From Aricia agestis (Eukaryota > Arthropoda > Insecta > Lepidoptera > Lycaenidae): a stretch of DNA of 64,000 nt. This document shows positions 33,220-43,085 of the stretch, piece after piece. The translations under genes were made by a program, and so were the position numbers. The notes below the pieces were generated by a model. It did no database searches. It was not told where the DNA came from and saw only the letters and a program-made list of their open reading frames with translations. Numbering within the stretch: the first letter of the stretch is position 1; the number at the start of each line of letters is the position of its first letter. The DNA is taken from positions 7,695,501-7,759,500 of the forward strand of contig NC_056419.1 in the NCBI RefSeq assembly GCF_905147365.1, in the 5' to 3' direction.

Positions 33220-33266
33220 GACGGGGACGCGGGGCGGACGGGGACGCGGGGCGGACGGGGACGCGG
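33220..33266 (+). repeat. 17-bp GC minisatellite, ~2.8 copies
   Basis: The unit GACGGGGACGCGGGGCG recurs with period 17 inside the CpG-rich block. Confidence 0.85.
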
Positions 33267-33844
33267 ACTGGTTATCCGCGATGATAGCAGATACCATCAC
33301 CCCAGCCTAGCCATATATAACCCTGACAGTCGAACAATAAACTTACCTGTTAGCGCCGACTCGCAATAAAGGTAGCGCGATAAATGGAAGCCGAGATGAC
33401 CTTTGACCCCCCCGGTTATTCTTCCCCGCGTAATTGATCATTTATTGACATGGGTGCTGTAAAAATACTTAATAGTGTAAGTTTAATGGTTTAATGTTTA
33501 GACTTTAGACAAACTGTTTAAATTTTTTTTAAAGAGCTGTACATGTCTACTGCTCTTTTAATAAGGTATTTTTACTGAAGTTTATCTTTTCATAAGCGTT
33601 GTTGATTCATTGATGTTTTGACGTTAGACCAAATCAAAGCCCAATCAAAAGCTCAAGTTAATAGATAAACTCCTCAAAACCGGAAAAGCGGGAAGTCTAC
33701 TAAGTATAATCGAATTGAATCACCAGACTTCACGTAACGGGATGGTGTTATGAAGTTGTAAGACAATAGAGCCATGGGGTCGTCCCACCACCCACGGCCG
33801 AAGACTCTAATCACCACTAATCACGGTCCCGGATGACGCATTCG

Positions 33845-34248
33845 ATCCTTGGCCCATTAATCAAACTGCATTGGCTAGTTTCGATAGCGAATGAAACTAC
33901 CATGAAACTTAGCTCGGCCATAGACGGACCGCAAGTTGCAGTCGGGACCAACTGCAGATCGCCGTGCGGCAACCGCATTTTACAGTCGGTTTCGACTGCA
34001 AGACGTCTATCGGCGGTAGCCGGTATCCTAAATACCAAATTCCATACATTTTTGACATCAACTTCCCAATGGAAACTATAGCAAATGGAAACTGCAGATC
34101 GCCGTGCGGCAACCGCATTTTACAGTCGGTTTCGACTGCAAGACGTTTATCGGCGGTAGCCGGTATCCTAAATACCAAATTCCATACATTTTTGACATCA
34201 ACTTCCCAATGGAAACTATAGCAAATGGATTTTGACTAGGGGCCCAGA
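33845..34248. mobile_element. Foldback element with internal duplication
   Basis: The left TTGGCCCATTAATCAAACTG CATTGGCTAGTTTC is a diverged inverse of the right end (GAAACTATAGCAAATGGATT TTGACTAGGGGCCCA). The interior carries a 140-bp tandem duplication. It is probably a DNA-transposon MITE; the target duplication is not clear. Confidence 0.5.
33950..34229 (+). repeat. Recent 140-bp tandem duplication
   Basis: Two adjacent 140-base units starting AACTGCAGATCGCCGTGCGG differ at about one base (GACGTCTATC versus GACGTTTATC). Near-identity shows a recent event, or an assembly artefact. Confidence 0.9.
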
Positions 34249-34249
34249 G

Positions 34250-35057
34250 TCCAGACATAATCCTAGTTTATTTGCCGATCAAGTTAATAAAGCCGTGATC
34301 ATAAACGGTGAAATGCTCTGTCGCTCTCAATTAGTGGGTAGCGGTGAATGAGCGCCATATGTGGTCGTGGGTTCCGTCAACTTTGCTCCTCTAATAGTCA
34401 ACTCAAATAAGATTATTAATTAATATTTACTCATCAGTTTAACTCACAAGATGTACACACGGAAGATCGCTATAAAACTAGGCAAATAGCGATATCAATC
34501 TATCGACAAACATACATAGATGGTGGCTGAAATATTGGGATGGATAAAGGTCAATAAAGGCATAAAAGTTGTGGTGACTTCTTACTTGAATGAATGAACA
34601 TAGAAATAAGTACATAAAATTAATTATGTATTTATTTCTATGTTCATTCTCTACCTACGTAGAGAGAATCCGCCATTTTCTTAAATTTACTGTAAAAGAA
34701 ATGTGTTCCAAATATACAACAATATCATAAAGCATGTATGACATGGAAAAATACTTTTAACATACTTCCAATAGAACAGTAATAGATTAGAAATAAACAC
34801 GCATTTTGGACCATGTAACATGTCCGCGTTGAAACAGAGCGAGTGTCTTATATCGGAACACTAATGTTTGTACATAAAAAATACATATTTTAATGATATA
34901 GACCAATAAAAATGTCACCTGCATAATATTCCGTTATTTATATCAGTCGAAAGCACATAATCTCTTGCGTCGTTTTATTTATGAGGATATTAGGAGTTCG
35001 CGGGCGGTTGACGTTGCCCAATTTTTTGTGCGAATACGTTGCCTCTGCGCAGGTAGC
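34250..35057. other. AT-rich spacer
   Basis: No gene seen. A long hairpin at 34592 is listed separately. Confidence 0.35.
34592..34649. repeat. 58-bp hairpin, 26-bp arms
   Basis: GAATGAACATAGAAATAAGT ACATAA pairs with TTATGTATTTATTTCTATGT TCATTC with a single mismatch across a six-base loop. It could be a tiny foldback element or a small-RNA hairpin; the loop is short for a miRNA precursor. Confidence 0.65.
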
Positions 35058-35130
35058 CGGTGGTGGGGGAACCCCCTCACCCCCTCTAGGGGGGAGGCGG
35101 AGAAAGGGGGAGGTGCCCCCGGTGGCGGAT
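35058..35130. repeat. G/C-rich quasi-palindromic block
   Basis: GGGGGAACCCCC, CCCCCTCTAGGGGGG and GGGGGAGGTGCCCCC follow one another. Several alternative hairpins are possible, and this may be an assembly or sequencing weak point. Confidence 0.55.
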
Positions 35131-35423
35131 CCGCCCAACTCTTTGTTTACGTAACGCCCCCACTCATTAAGCGAATCAGACGTTGCATAATATATTACAC
35201 ATGATCGTAATATTATATATTGCAGATTTCCAATAAATAATGTGGCTATTTTTTCATATTTTATCTACCTACGTATTTGATAATATATCATAATAATATT
35301 ATGTAGGTAGGTACCTGAAATGTTGATATGACAGAAGTGGATAGATAATAATAATTAGAGAAGTAAAACGGTTATTTTGTGTGTAACAAGTTAACAACTA
35401 ACAACTAAAAAGTACCCGTCGTA

Positions 35424-35510
35424 ATTCCTCGATCGTGGGAATCGCAGACACAATAGATTTTAAATTGTGCACGCGGCAGCCGGGTGCCGCTTATGGATAG
35501 TGTACATTGT
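35424..35510 (+). repeat. Unclassified ~90-bp dispersed repeat, copy C
   Basis: CCTCGATCGTGGGAATCGCA GACACAATAGATTTTAAATT, then CGGCAGCCGGGTGCCG. Closest to copy B at 10766. Confidence 0.5.
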
Positions 35511-35606
35511 GCAGTGCACTGTAGGCACGACAAATATGTGTCCATAAGTATTACACCAATGAAGAACAAATATACTTTTTGCCGACTTATCTGTTGCCGT
35601 CTCTAA

Positions 35607-35741
35607 GCCCCAATTTCACCAACGACAAGGTAACGCTCGAATTAGTATCACGTTACCTCTTTCGCTTTTCTTATGAATGAAAGAAATGACAATATTATGT
35701 AACAAGCTGTTAACACTAACAGACGTTGGTGGAATTGGGGC
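35607..35741. mobile_element. MITE with GCCCCAATTTCACCAACG ends
   Basis: GCCCCAATTTCACCAACG pairs with CGTTGGTGGAATTGGGGC. The body includes GTAACG and GTTACC inverse words. It abuts the Helitron piece starting at 35743. Confidence 0.65.
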
Positions 35742-35742
35742 C

Positions 35743-35956
35743 TTTTGCCCGCGGCTTCACCGGCGTGGAATTCTGAGAACAACATAATTTCAGGAAAAAA
35801 AATATAACTTTTTATGCACAAAATACTAGCCTATGACACTTAGGAACACACCAGTTTTCTATCGGTGTTAATTTTTTTGCAATCAGACCAGTAGTTTCAG
35901 AGATTACCTCTTACAAACAAAAAACAAACTTTACCTCTTTTTTGTATTAGTATAGA
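35743..35956 (-). mobile_element. Helitron-like element lacking its CTAG tip
   Basis: The minus strand starts TCTATACTAATACAAAAAAG AGGTAAAGTTTG, has AGTTTGTTTTTTGTTTGTAA and CTACTGGTCTGATTGC, and ends in the hairpin region ACGCCGGTGAAGCCGCGGGC AAAA. The expected final CTAG is lost, probably where the neighbouring MITE joins. Confidence 0.55.
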
Positions 35957-36275
35957 TAGTATTATATAGCTATATTATATTGATGTAAAAAACGATCACG
36001 AAATAGTACCTACTTTAGGCGCCAATGATGATCAAATGATCACAGATTGCAAAACAGTATCGCACACGACGTAACGCTGGCGCCAAGTCCCGTTGCCCGC
36101 CCACGTCTGACGTGGTCCGTGGTCACTCGCCGATCACCACGAAATTTGTTTTTGATAACTCAATTAATTATTCCAATGAAACTGACCATTACAATAATTA
36201 GTTATGTCTTTAGAATATTATTGTTTTTGTAAATACTTTTAAGTTTTAGGGTTCTCTAGGTAAAGCCCTAGAGAC

Positions 36276-36582
36276 CAGGGCTCACCAAATGGCGGACCGC
36301 GGTCCGCGTCCGGACCGCCGACCCATTGTGTGCGGACCACCGACCAAACATTTTCGAAGATGGACTTCGCTTAATGTCAATAGCTTGCACCAATTTCACT
36401 CCAAACTTCAGCAACAACTTTAGCAACAAAACTTGTCACTTTTCTCATTGATATGCAAATAAATACCTTTGTAATTTCTGTAATTACCTTTGTTTAAAAA
36501 ATATTTTATTTATAAAATGTGTGGACCACGAAGGTCATTTCGTTCCTTAAAATGGACCCCGAGCGAAACTAATTGGTAACCG
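36276..36582. mobile_element. hAT non-autonomous element, 307 bp
   Basis: It starts CAGGGCTCACCAAATGGCGG ACCGCGGTCCGCGTCCGGAC and ends near GAAACTAATTGGTAACCG, a degenerate inverse of the start. CTAGAGAC (36268-36275) and CTAGATAC (36583-36590) are a 7-of-8 target duplication. CAGGG...-type ends with 8-bp duplications are typical of hAT. No transposase remains; one substitution in the duplication suggests moderate age. Confidence 0.7.
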
Positions 36583-36590
36583 CTAGATAC

Positions 36591-37184
36591 ACTCAAGCGG
36601 ATTGGAACTCTAAAGCTGATAATAATTAATACAAACATAATAAAAGTAAAAATACAATAGCATAAGAAATAAGAGGCAGCAGACGATCTGTGATCTGTGG
36701 TTGTCCAAGGTTTCGATCATAACTTTGACAATATACCTACAATCTACTTAACCAAACATTGTCATGCACCTAAAACATTTTCAGTTGTACTACATCGTCC
36801 GAATCCAGATATGTTCAAACATTTCCTAGTACACAGACTAGGTTAATTAATCACTGAAATGTCAGAACTTTCGAGAGCGGCGCGGCGCCGCGCGTTTGGT
36901 CTGTCTCAAGTAAAATTGCAGATGCTAGGACTGGTTTCTACTGCATGGGCGTATTTGGATTATCAAAAAAGGTGTTTTAACCCTGAACTGGTACCATAAA
37001 TTTGATGGAGTTAATTTGCATGGCGGGATATTTCCGGTCCGAATGAAACTCGATATGAGATTAACATAACTGTTAGCTGTCGCGTACAATGGCCATTGAT
37101 CGAAGAAGTTTCGATTTTATCAACGTTAAGAATTATAATGACGAACGGGGCGCGTCCATTAACCACGTGAAGACCAAATAATCG
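36591..37184. other. Spacer, nothing recognised
   Basis: No gene or repeat seen apart from a GCGGCGCGGCGCCGCGCG palindromic run near 36880. Confidence 0.35.
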
Positions 37185-37505
37185 GCCAAGTGCGAGTCGG
37201 AATTGCACACGAAGGTTAAGTGCCTACCTGTTGCCATTATTGATAACGAGCAAAAAAAGGCCAAAAAATCACGTTTGTTGTATAGGAGTCCCCTTAAATT
37301 ATATATTTTATTTTGTTTTTAGACTTTAGTATTGTTATTATAGTTATATGTTGTTGTTAAGGCGCCAGATATACATAATCTGTGAAAATTTCATAAGTCT
37401 AGCTACAGCGGTTCTTGAGATACAGCCTGGCGACGGACAGACGGACAAACATCGAAGTCTCAGTAATAGGGTCCCGTTTTTACCCTTTGGGTACAGAACC
37501 CTAAA
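37185..37505 (+). mobile_element. GGCCAAGTGCGAGTCGG ... GGGTACAGAACCC interspersed repeat
   Basis: It starts TCGGCCAAGTGCGAGTCGGA, contains TTCTTGAGATACAGCCTGGC and GACGGACAGACGGACAAAC, and ends CCCGTTTTTACCCTTTGGGT ACAGAACCC TAAAAA. I recognise this pattern as widespread in Lepidoptera; it has no coding sequence here. A second copy lies at 41128. Class (LINE 3' end versus DNA element) is uncertain. Confidence 0.55.
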
Positions 37506-37524
37506 AACATTGCTTATCAGAAAC

Positions 37525-37704
37525 TCGATGACGCCTTATGATAGGATTCGTTTATCGCGCGGAAACCGTACATTTATTCAGATAAAAAGTATCACATGTC
37601 CCTTCCGGGACTCAAAGTATCCCCATACCAAATTCCATCAAAAGCGGTTCAGCGGTTACAGATAGACAGACACATTTTTGCATTTATCATATTAAGTATA
37701 TGGA
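37525..37704 (-). mobile_element. Helitron copy with damaged 3' end
   Basis: On the minus strand it starts TCCATATACTTAATATGATA AATGC and contains ACTTTGAGTCCCGGAAGGGA CATGTGA and TACGGTTTCCGCGCGATAAA CGAAT. The terminal hairpin and CTAG are degraded. It lies 20 bases from the repeat ending at 37505. Confidence 0.6.
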
Positions 37705-38687
37705 TACTCATTAGTATTGATACCCCTACTAAAAATTCGTTATGCTTTAACAATTAAATATCACAGAATTGTTAAAAGTGACATCATCATCATCAACAAC
37801 AGAATCGGCAAAGAATATTATGTATATAGGAAACAACATTTCGCATTTTCAAGTACTACGCAATAAATGAAATGAATTTATCGCAAAAAATTTATAAACT
37901 GTTTTTCGTTTTATAAATAACAAGGTATTATCCGGATTAAAACTCAACAATTAGCACGTCTTTTACGGAAACTCATTATAAGAACATCGTAAAGTACTTT
38001 GAAACAAGGTGCCAAGATTGTCAAGAAAACAGAAGGTATACAAAATCCGAAATTGGTAAGAAACTGGTCGATTAGTCATAGTAACGTGGGCGATTTTATT
38101 GACAATAAAAACAGAGCAATTTTCAAATCCAATGATCATACTATTAAAATTTTAATTTTTAATATGGAACGGTAAACAGTTGAACACACCTTTTATTTTT
38201 TCTTTCTTCGGAATGTAAGGCAAAAAAAGTCGGAAATATTTTTTATAATAGGTTTGTGCAGTTTTAAAATCCAATCGTCAACATAATATTATGAAACCGT
38301 TAACATTTTGATTCTATACTATTTATCCAAAAAAACATATTAAGTAGCAAAACACAACATAGTTTTATAGGAACTCTTCGTGCGAGCTTTTAGGAATTGT
38401 CAAAAATGTTTACTGAATATTTTTAAAAACACTTGCTGATTTTGTCACGGAACACCTTTCTTATTCCCGAGTCCCGACGTTTTGGTTACTTTCCATTAGC
38501 CAAAGTCATAGATAAACTGTCTATGTCTTAAGAAAGACTCCTGAGAAAGTCCTAGAAATCCTAAATAATCGTAATGTGGAAAATGTGTTGTTTTTTGTTG
38601 TTTGTCGGAAGAGTCAAGTTCTGTCCCGTGCCTATTTCATACTATATAGATCATCATACCATACAAATCGACTCAGCGGTTGGTGAG
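37705..38687. other. AT-rich spacer
   Basis: Nothing recognised. Confidence 0.35.
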
Positions 38688-38690
38688 TAA

Positions 38691-38975
38691 GGGTCAGTTT
38701 ATACTAGCGCAGAGTCGAAGCTCTTCGAAGTGAATTATTATAAAACTGAACATAACAATGTAAACTTATCTCCAAAGCGTTAATGCACTTTATTACTTCT
38801 GAGAATTTAAAGAGGCGCGCGCATCCGCGCGAATTCGCGTGAATGCGCCCAACTAACTCTGATTGGCCTCGCAGAAGTAATGTATGCGTTACGCTCTGGA
38901 GTTAAGGTTGATTTTTCTATGTTAAGTTTTTAGGAATTCGCTTCGCTTCGACTCTGCGCTATAATAAATTGACCC
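38691..38975. mobile_element. 285-bp MITE with TAA target duplication
   Basis: GGGTCAGTTTATACTAGCGC AGAGTCGAAGC pairs with GCTTCGACTCTGCGCTATAA TAAATTGACCC. TAA lies on both sides (38688-38690, 38976-38978), as in PIF/Harbinger-like MITEs. The centre is GC-rich, with GCGCGCGCATCCGCGCGAAT. Confidence 0.78.
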
Positions 38976-38978
38976 TAA

Positions 38979-39458
38979 GGTAACTAACTTCCAAGAGTGG
39001 GTTGCACCAACTTACTTTAAGTTTAACTTTAACCATAACAAAATGTCAAATGAACTGTCAAATCCCTAGTAAAAGTCCATAATGGACGCCATAACCTTAA
39101 CCTTAACTATAACTACGCCTCTGGTGCAACCTATTTTTAATGTTGCTCGCAACTTGGTTGTGACTTGTGCAGAAACTTGCTTATCATACCTTTCATAAAA
39201 ATCTGCTAGGAAAGAGCGTAATAAATTAACATTTACAAACTTTCGCATTTATGTTAAACAATGGATTTACAAAATGCACATTACATTGTTTACATTGGCA
39301 AACATTTTACATAAGAGCTATCGGGCATTATGTAAATATAATCCCGCCAACACAGAGCCTCGTGAGTCACTGATGATTATAAATTAGCATCAAGTTGCGA
39401 CACACCAACGGAAATGACTTGTGCGTTGCTCATCCCCCTACTATACACTATTCAGAGG
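38979..39458. other. Spacer with a small inverted repeat
   Basis: GGGTTGCACCAAC...TTTAACTTTAACC (38999) and GGTTAAGG...GGTGCAACC-type words (to 39130) suggest a further decayed foldback, not well bounded. No gene seen. Confidence 0.3.
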
Positions 39459-39466
39459 TTCTAGTG

Positions 39467-39768
39467 CAGCTATACTCAACCTGCGGACCGCCGGGACTTT
39501 ATCAGTGGTCCGCGTCAAGTTAAACCACTTCGAAATTCACGCCCATCGGCAAAATAGTGCACAGTCGTGAAAGTCGTAAAAATTTTTCCACTTTTAAATC
39601 GCTAATTTTTAAGAACGTTATTTTTTGACCCTAATTTTTTTTGTTTTCGACCCAAATTTGGTACTACTAATATATATTCTTTGCCCCAACTGAGACCAAA
39701 ATGTGTTTATGGCCCGTATAAAAAAAGGTTGAGTGCAACCTCAGAACAGGAAAATAAGAGTGCAACTG
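39467..39768. mobile_element. hAT non-autonomous element, 302 bp, perfect 8-bp duplication
   Basis: The start CAGCTATACTCAACCTGCGG ACCGCC and end GAGTGCAACTG carry short inverted termini (CAG..TACTC / GAGTG..CTG). TTCTAGTG is repeated exactly outside both ends (39459-39466, 39769-39776). No transposase is present. The next hAT element begins after a further 6 bases plus its own duplication. Confidence 0.7.
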
Positions 39769-39790
39769 TTCTAGTGGCTTATAGCGTGAC

Positions 39791-40523
39791 TAGGGAATGC
39801 AATACCGGGATACCGGGATCCCGAAATACCGGGATCCCGCATGTATTTTGCGGGACTAATCCCGTTCGAAAATTTTATCGGGATTCCGCGGGACTGGCGG
39901 GATTACAATACGTGATTCATACGTGTAACTCTGCGCGAGGGGATGCGAGAACTGGCTACAGGCAGCCCACTAAAGAATTTACAGTCAGTTCACTATATTT
40001 CACTTTAAATGATAATAATTGTACCAACCAGCTTGGAAGCTGAGCGAACTTTTTCAGCTGCTGGCTACTTTGTGTCGAATATCAGGAGCCGTTTGGGAGG
40101 CGACAAAATGAATACATATAACTTTTATAAGCTTGGGCGGTATGTAATGGAATCTTTTAGCACAATTTTCTCTATATTTCGATTTTTTTTAATAAAACAT
40201 GAAAATAAATAGGCGTGGTTTTTTTAGTTTATTATTTCTATTATTATTATTACGTAGCCATTTCCAAAAAATGATTAGGTTTTTTTACATCTGAAGTCTG
40301 AAGTATTTAAAAACCCTTGTTAAAAAAAGTGTCCGACAAAGTTAGTTTCATTTGCGTTCTAAGAAAAAAACGGGGTCTATCAAGTAAAGTCATTATAACC
40401 ATTTATTTTGAAAGTTTAAGTCTACTCTGCGGGATCCCGCAAATACCGGGATCCCGCGGGATTGTGATGGTTCAGTCCCACAAATACCAGGATTGAAATT
40501 ATCTGGCGGGATTGCATTCCCTA
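39791..40523 (+). mobile_element. hAT element, 733 bp, with transposase remnant
   Basis: The terminal inverted repeats begin TAGGGAATGCAAT and end ATTGCATTCCCTA. AGCGTGAC is duplicated exactly on both sides (39783-39790 and 40524-40531). Subterminal ACCGGGATCCCG-type palindromes repeat near both ends (39800-39840, 40435-40460), as is common for hAT transposase binding regions. Most of the gene is deleted; the part kept encodes the transposase C-terminus at 40009-40212. Confidence 0.88.
40009..40212 (+). pseudogene. hAT transposase, C-terminal dimerisation domain fragment
   Basis: hAT transposases cut and paste elements bearing 8-bp target duplications; their last ~80 residues form a dimerisation domain folded into the catalytic core. 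This 67-codon frame starts at an ATG and reads PTSLEAERTFSAAGYF, then RSRLGGDKMNTYNFYKL, the conserved order (P-S-ERxFSxAG, RSRL, then a run to a hydrophobic helix). The catalytic aspartates, the zinc-finger (BED) N-terminus and most of the ~600-residue protein are absent. An in-frame TAA precedes the ATG. It lies between the inverted repeats at 39791 and 40523, on their plus strand. The whole element is defective; a source copy elsewhere in the genome would be needed for movement. Confidence 0.85.
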
Positions 40524-40531
40524 AGCGTGAC

Positions 40532-41127
40532 TCTTGACGTGGGTCGTGGCTTCCATTCGCGCATTAAATTTTTTTTTCTTAAAAGTTATATGATCGATGC
40601 GTTATAAAAACTCAGTGTAGCGCCTGATATTTCGCCAGTCTGTCGGCCAAGCCAATAAGTTTAACTCTATGAAGTCAGCAAAACAACAAAATCATTTCCT
40701 TCTTTCAGGGTTTCGATAAAAAAAAACAAGTAAACAGATAGGCCAAACTTAATTACATCCCCTTTTTTAGGAATTTGAAAAAATTAAACGTTTACTGAGG
40801 TAATATAGAAACTATAAAGTTAATTGAGTGGTTTTTGTCAGATATGCAAAACTTATATAGAGATTAACAAAAATATTCCATTAGTTCCCCCTTCATATCT
40901 TTATTGATACCAGTTATTAGATTTTTATAAGCGGTATCGAAGATAAAGAAGATCGTAGCCGATAAAAGGAATTAAGAATATCATTAAATGATTTAATAGG
41001 TATAAAGCTATTACGAATAACGATGTAGCCTGGAGGTATCATCCAAATAGTATTCTATCCAAATTCCAAGTTTTTTTTTTTTCATCCAGAGTGCGAAAAT
41101 AAGAATAAAGTCACAAATATAATATAA
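40532..41127. other. AT-rich spacer
   Basis: Nothing recognised. Confidence 0.35.
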
Positions 41128-41763
41128 AAACCGGCCAAGGGCGTGTCGGGCCACGCGCAATATAGGGTTCCGTAGTCCCGCTAGTTTTTTTAAATTTTTG
41201 TATGGTCAATAAATGTACATATTTTGTAACGTGTTTTACACTAATAACAACATCATCTCTGTAACTTTCAAAGAAATTTGACCGAAAACTTCCTTTATAC
41301 TAATTCTCCGCATACACTTTTATTAGTTGATCGACTATTACTCAATAACTTATGAAGTCTTCTTAGCCGTGATAGTTCTCCTTTTAAATTCAGCATATTT
41401 CCTACTCCCGTGATTTTTTTCACATTTCCAGAAGCAAACGTTTAGCTGGTAGAAGGCGGGGGACACTGGAGTCTAAACGATTTTTTACACTTTAAAACTT
41501 AATATTTCACAAACGGATCCCTAAATCAGAAAATGATCTATGAATACTCATAATAATCTAAAAAAAGCATCCCCGCTTGATGTATAGGGAAGGTACTTAC
41601 CATAAAAAAAAAGATTTCATGTTGTACTAATTTGTCGGCATCATTAATACGTGCATTCATGCCAAATTACAGCCTATAGTCTCTGAGCAAAACCGTGGAC
41701 AGACAGACAGACGGACTGACCGAAACTATAAGGGTTCCTTGTTGACTACGGAACCCTAAAAAT
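41128..41763 (+). mobile_element. Second GGCCAAG ... TACGGAACC repeat, ~636 bp
   Basis: It starts AAAACCGGCCAAGGGCGTGT CGGG with GGGTTCCGTAG at 41163, and ends GACAGACAGACGGACTGACC followed by GGGTTCCTTG and CTACGGAACCCTAAAAA. The GGTTCCGTAG/CTACGGAACC termini are inverted. It is longer than the copy at 37185. Confidence 0.6.
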
Positions 41764-42545
41764 ATCATTATAATACCTCTATAATGGAGTCTCAATATAG
41801 CTGCGCTGTTTTAATTCTATTTTACTAGATGAACCGGTAAACTTCATATCTCTTTCTTTCTTATACTTACATATAAACCTTCCCTGGACTTCCACGAACA
41901 TAAGACTAAAATTAGCCAAATCGTTTCAGCCGTTCTCGAGTTTAGTGAGACTAACAAAAATTGATTTTTATTTATAAATAAGATTACCATCTAAGATAAA
42001 TTATATAATACGCTTGCCATATAGTATACAAAACATAATACTATTTATTACTCTATGATAATACCATATCGTGATTAATGGAACATAGTATTTTTACAAT
42101 GTGACAAAAATAAGGCTTTATGTGCTTTTTAGCCTAGCCTATTCTAATTTTGATGGGCCTCCGAAAATCACACAGGTTTCAACTTTTATCACAATGTTTT
42201 CCAACACAAAATGGCCACACAAAACTTGGGGCATTCCAGAATGTTTTTAAGTATACATAATACATTTTAAATGATGTATTAACAATATTAATGGGTGCTC
42301 AATATTCGGCATTAATTCTAATGAATGTATATCACGAATCTCGTCCGTTTGTGCGTTTGTCACTGTCGGCTGTCGGTCGGCGCCATACAAAACTAAAACT
42401 TCTGGTTTTCTAAACCGCTCGTTTGTGTATTAATTTTAATTACAACGAACGTAGAAGTATCTAGAAACGTTGCTTTTAACAATTAAAAGATAATACTGTC
42501 ATATACTCTATACCCGAATGAAATTTGAAAGTAGAGTTACTTTTT
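41764..42545. other. Spacer holding one Helitron piece
   Basis: Apart from the Helitron fragment at 41825-41990, no feature is recognised; 42330-42380 is slightly GC-rich. Confidence 0.35.
41825..41990 (-). mobile_element. Helitron piece with CTAG end
   Basis: On the minus strand it has ACTCGAGAACGGCTGAAACG, TTAGTCTTATGTTCGTGGAA GTCCAGGGAAGG and CCGGTTCATCTAG followed by T. Same family as 19985-20110. Confidence 0.6.
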
Positions 42546-42880
42546 AACAGACTTCAAAAAAAAAGGAGGTTATCAATTCGACGCGTATGTATGTAATATT
42601 TGCAGAACTGCCCACTGCCCAGTTTTCGTAGTTATATGTTAGTCTATATAAATGCGTCTGAATAAATGTGCCGAATCTCAAAAGTGTATGTATGTATGTA
42701 TGAATGTATGTTTTTATGTTTGTGTTCGCATATCTCCGGAACTACTAGTCCGATTTTAGTAAATCTTTTTTTGTTGTAGGTACTTGGTATGGTTCAACTT
42801 ATATGTAACTTATGGTTTATGATATACGGTGTACGGAAGTTTAATTCTAAATTACGTACTATTTTGAAGTTGGTTTTATA
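42546..42880 (+). repeat. Interspersed repeat with (TGTA)n run
   Basis: AGACTTCAAAAAAAAAGGAG GTTATCAATTCGAC, then (TATG)n at 42684-42712 and CGCATATCTCCGGAACTACT AGTCCGATTT. I recognise both blocks as common lepidopteran repeat segments; class uncertain, probably joined fragments. Confidence 0.4.
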
Positions 42881-43085
42881 TCTCTAAATAGTATAAAACA
42901 AAGTCGCTTTCCGCTGTCTGTATGTGTGTATGTATGCTTAGATCTTTAAAACTACTCAACGGATTTTGATGCGGTTTTTTTTAATAGATTGAGTGTTTCA
43001 AGAGGAAGGTTTATATGTATAACATATGCATAATATGGTAGAGAAACACTGATAATTTTAGAGGTTTCTAAGGTTATGTCGTAAA
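42881..43085 (+). mobile_element. Helitron-like 5' portion
   Basis: TAGTATAAAACAAAGTCGCT TTCCGCTGTCTGTATG, CTTTAAAACTACTCAACGGA TTTTGATGCGG and TCAAGAGGAAGGTTTATATG are a repeat 5' block common in Lepidoptera. No 3' CTAG end is seen nearby. Confidence 0.45.

Larger units (their letters stand above)
32861..33310. promoter_or_regulatory. CpG-rich block, possible promoter or 5' exon region
   Basis: This block is strongly GC- and CpG-rich against AT-rich flanks and contains splice-like signals and a 17-bp GC minisatellite. A frame from ATG 33099 to a stop near 33284 encodes 61 Arg/Gly-rich residues with no recognised domain, reflecting GC bias. A promoter or first-exon role is inference from composition only. 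Confidence 0.25.

Noticed and set aside
33093..33284. Arg/Gly-rich frame in the CpG block
   Set aside because: Composition-driven and ending in the GC minisatellite; no domain seen.
39681..40043. 120-codon frame running across two hAT elements
   Set aside because: It crosses the junction between two insertions and is out of frame with the real transposase remnant.
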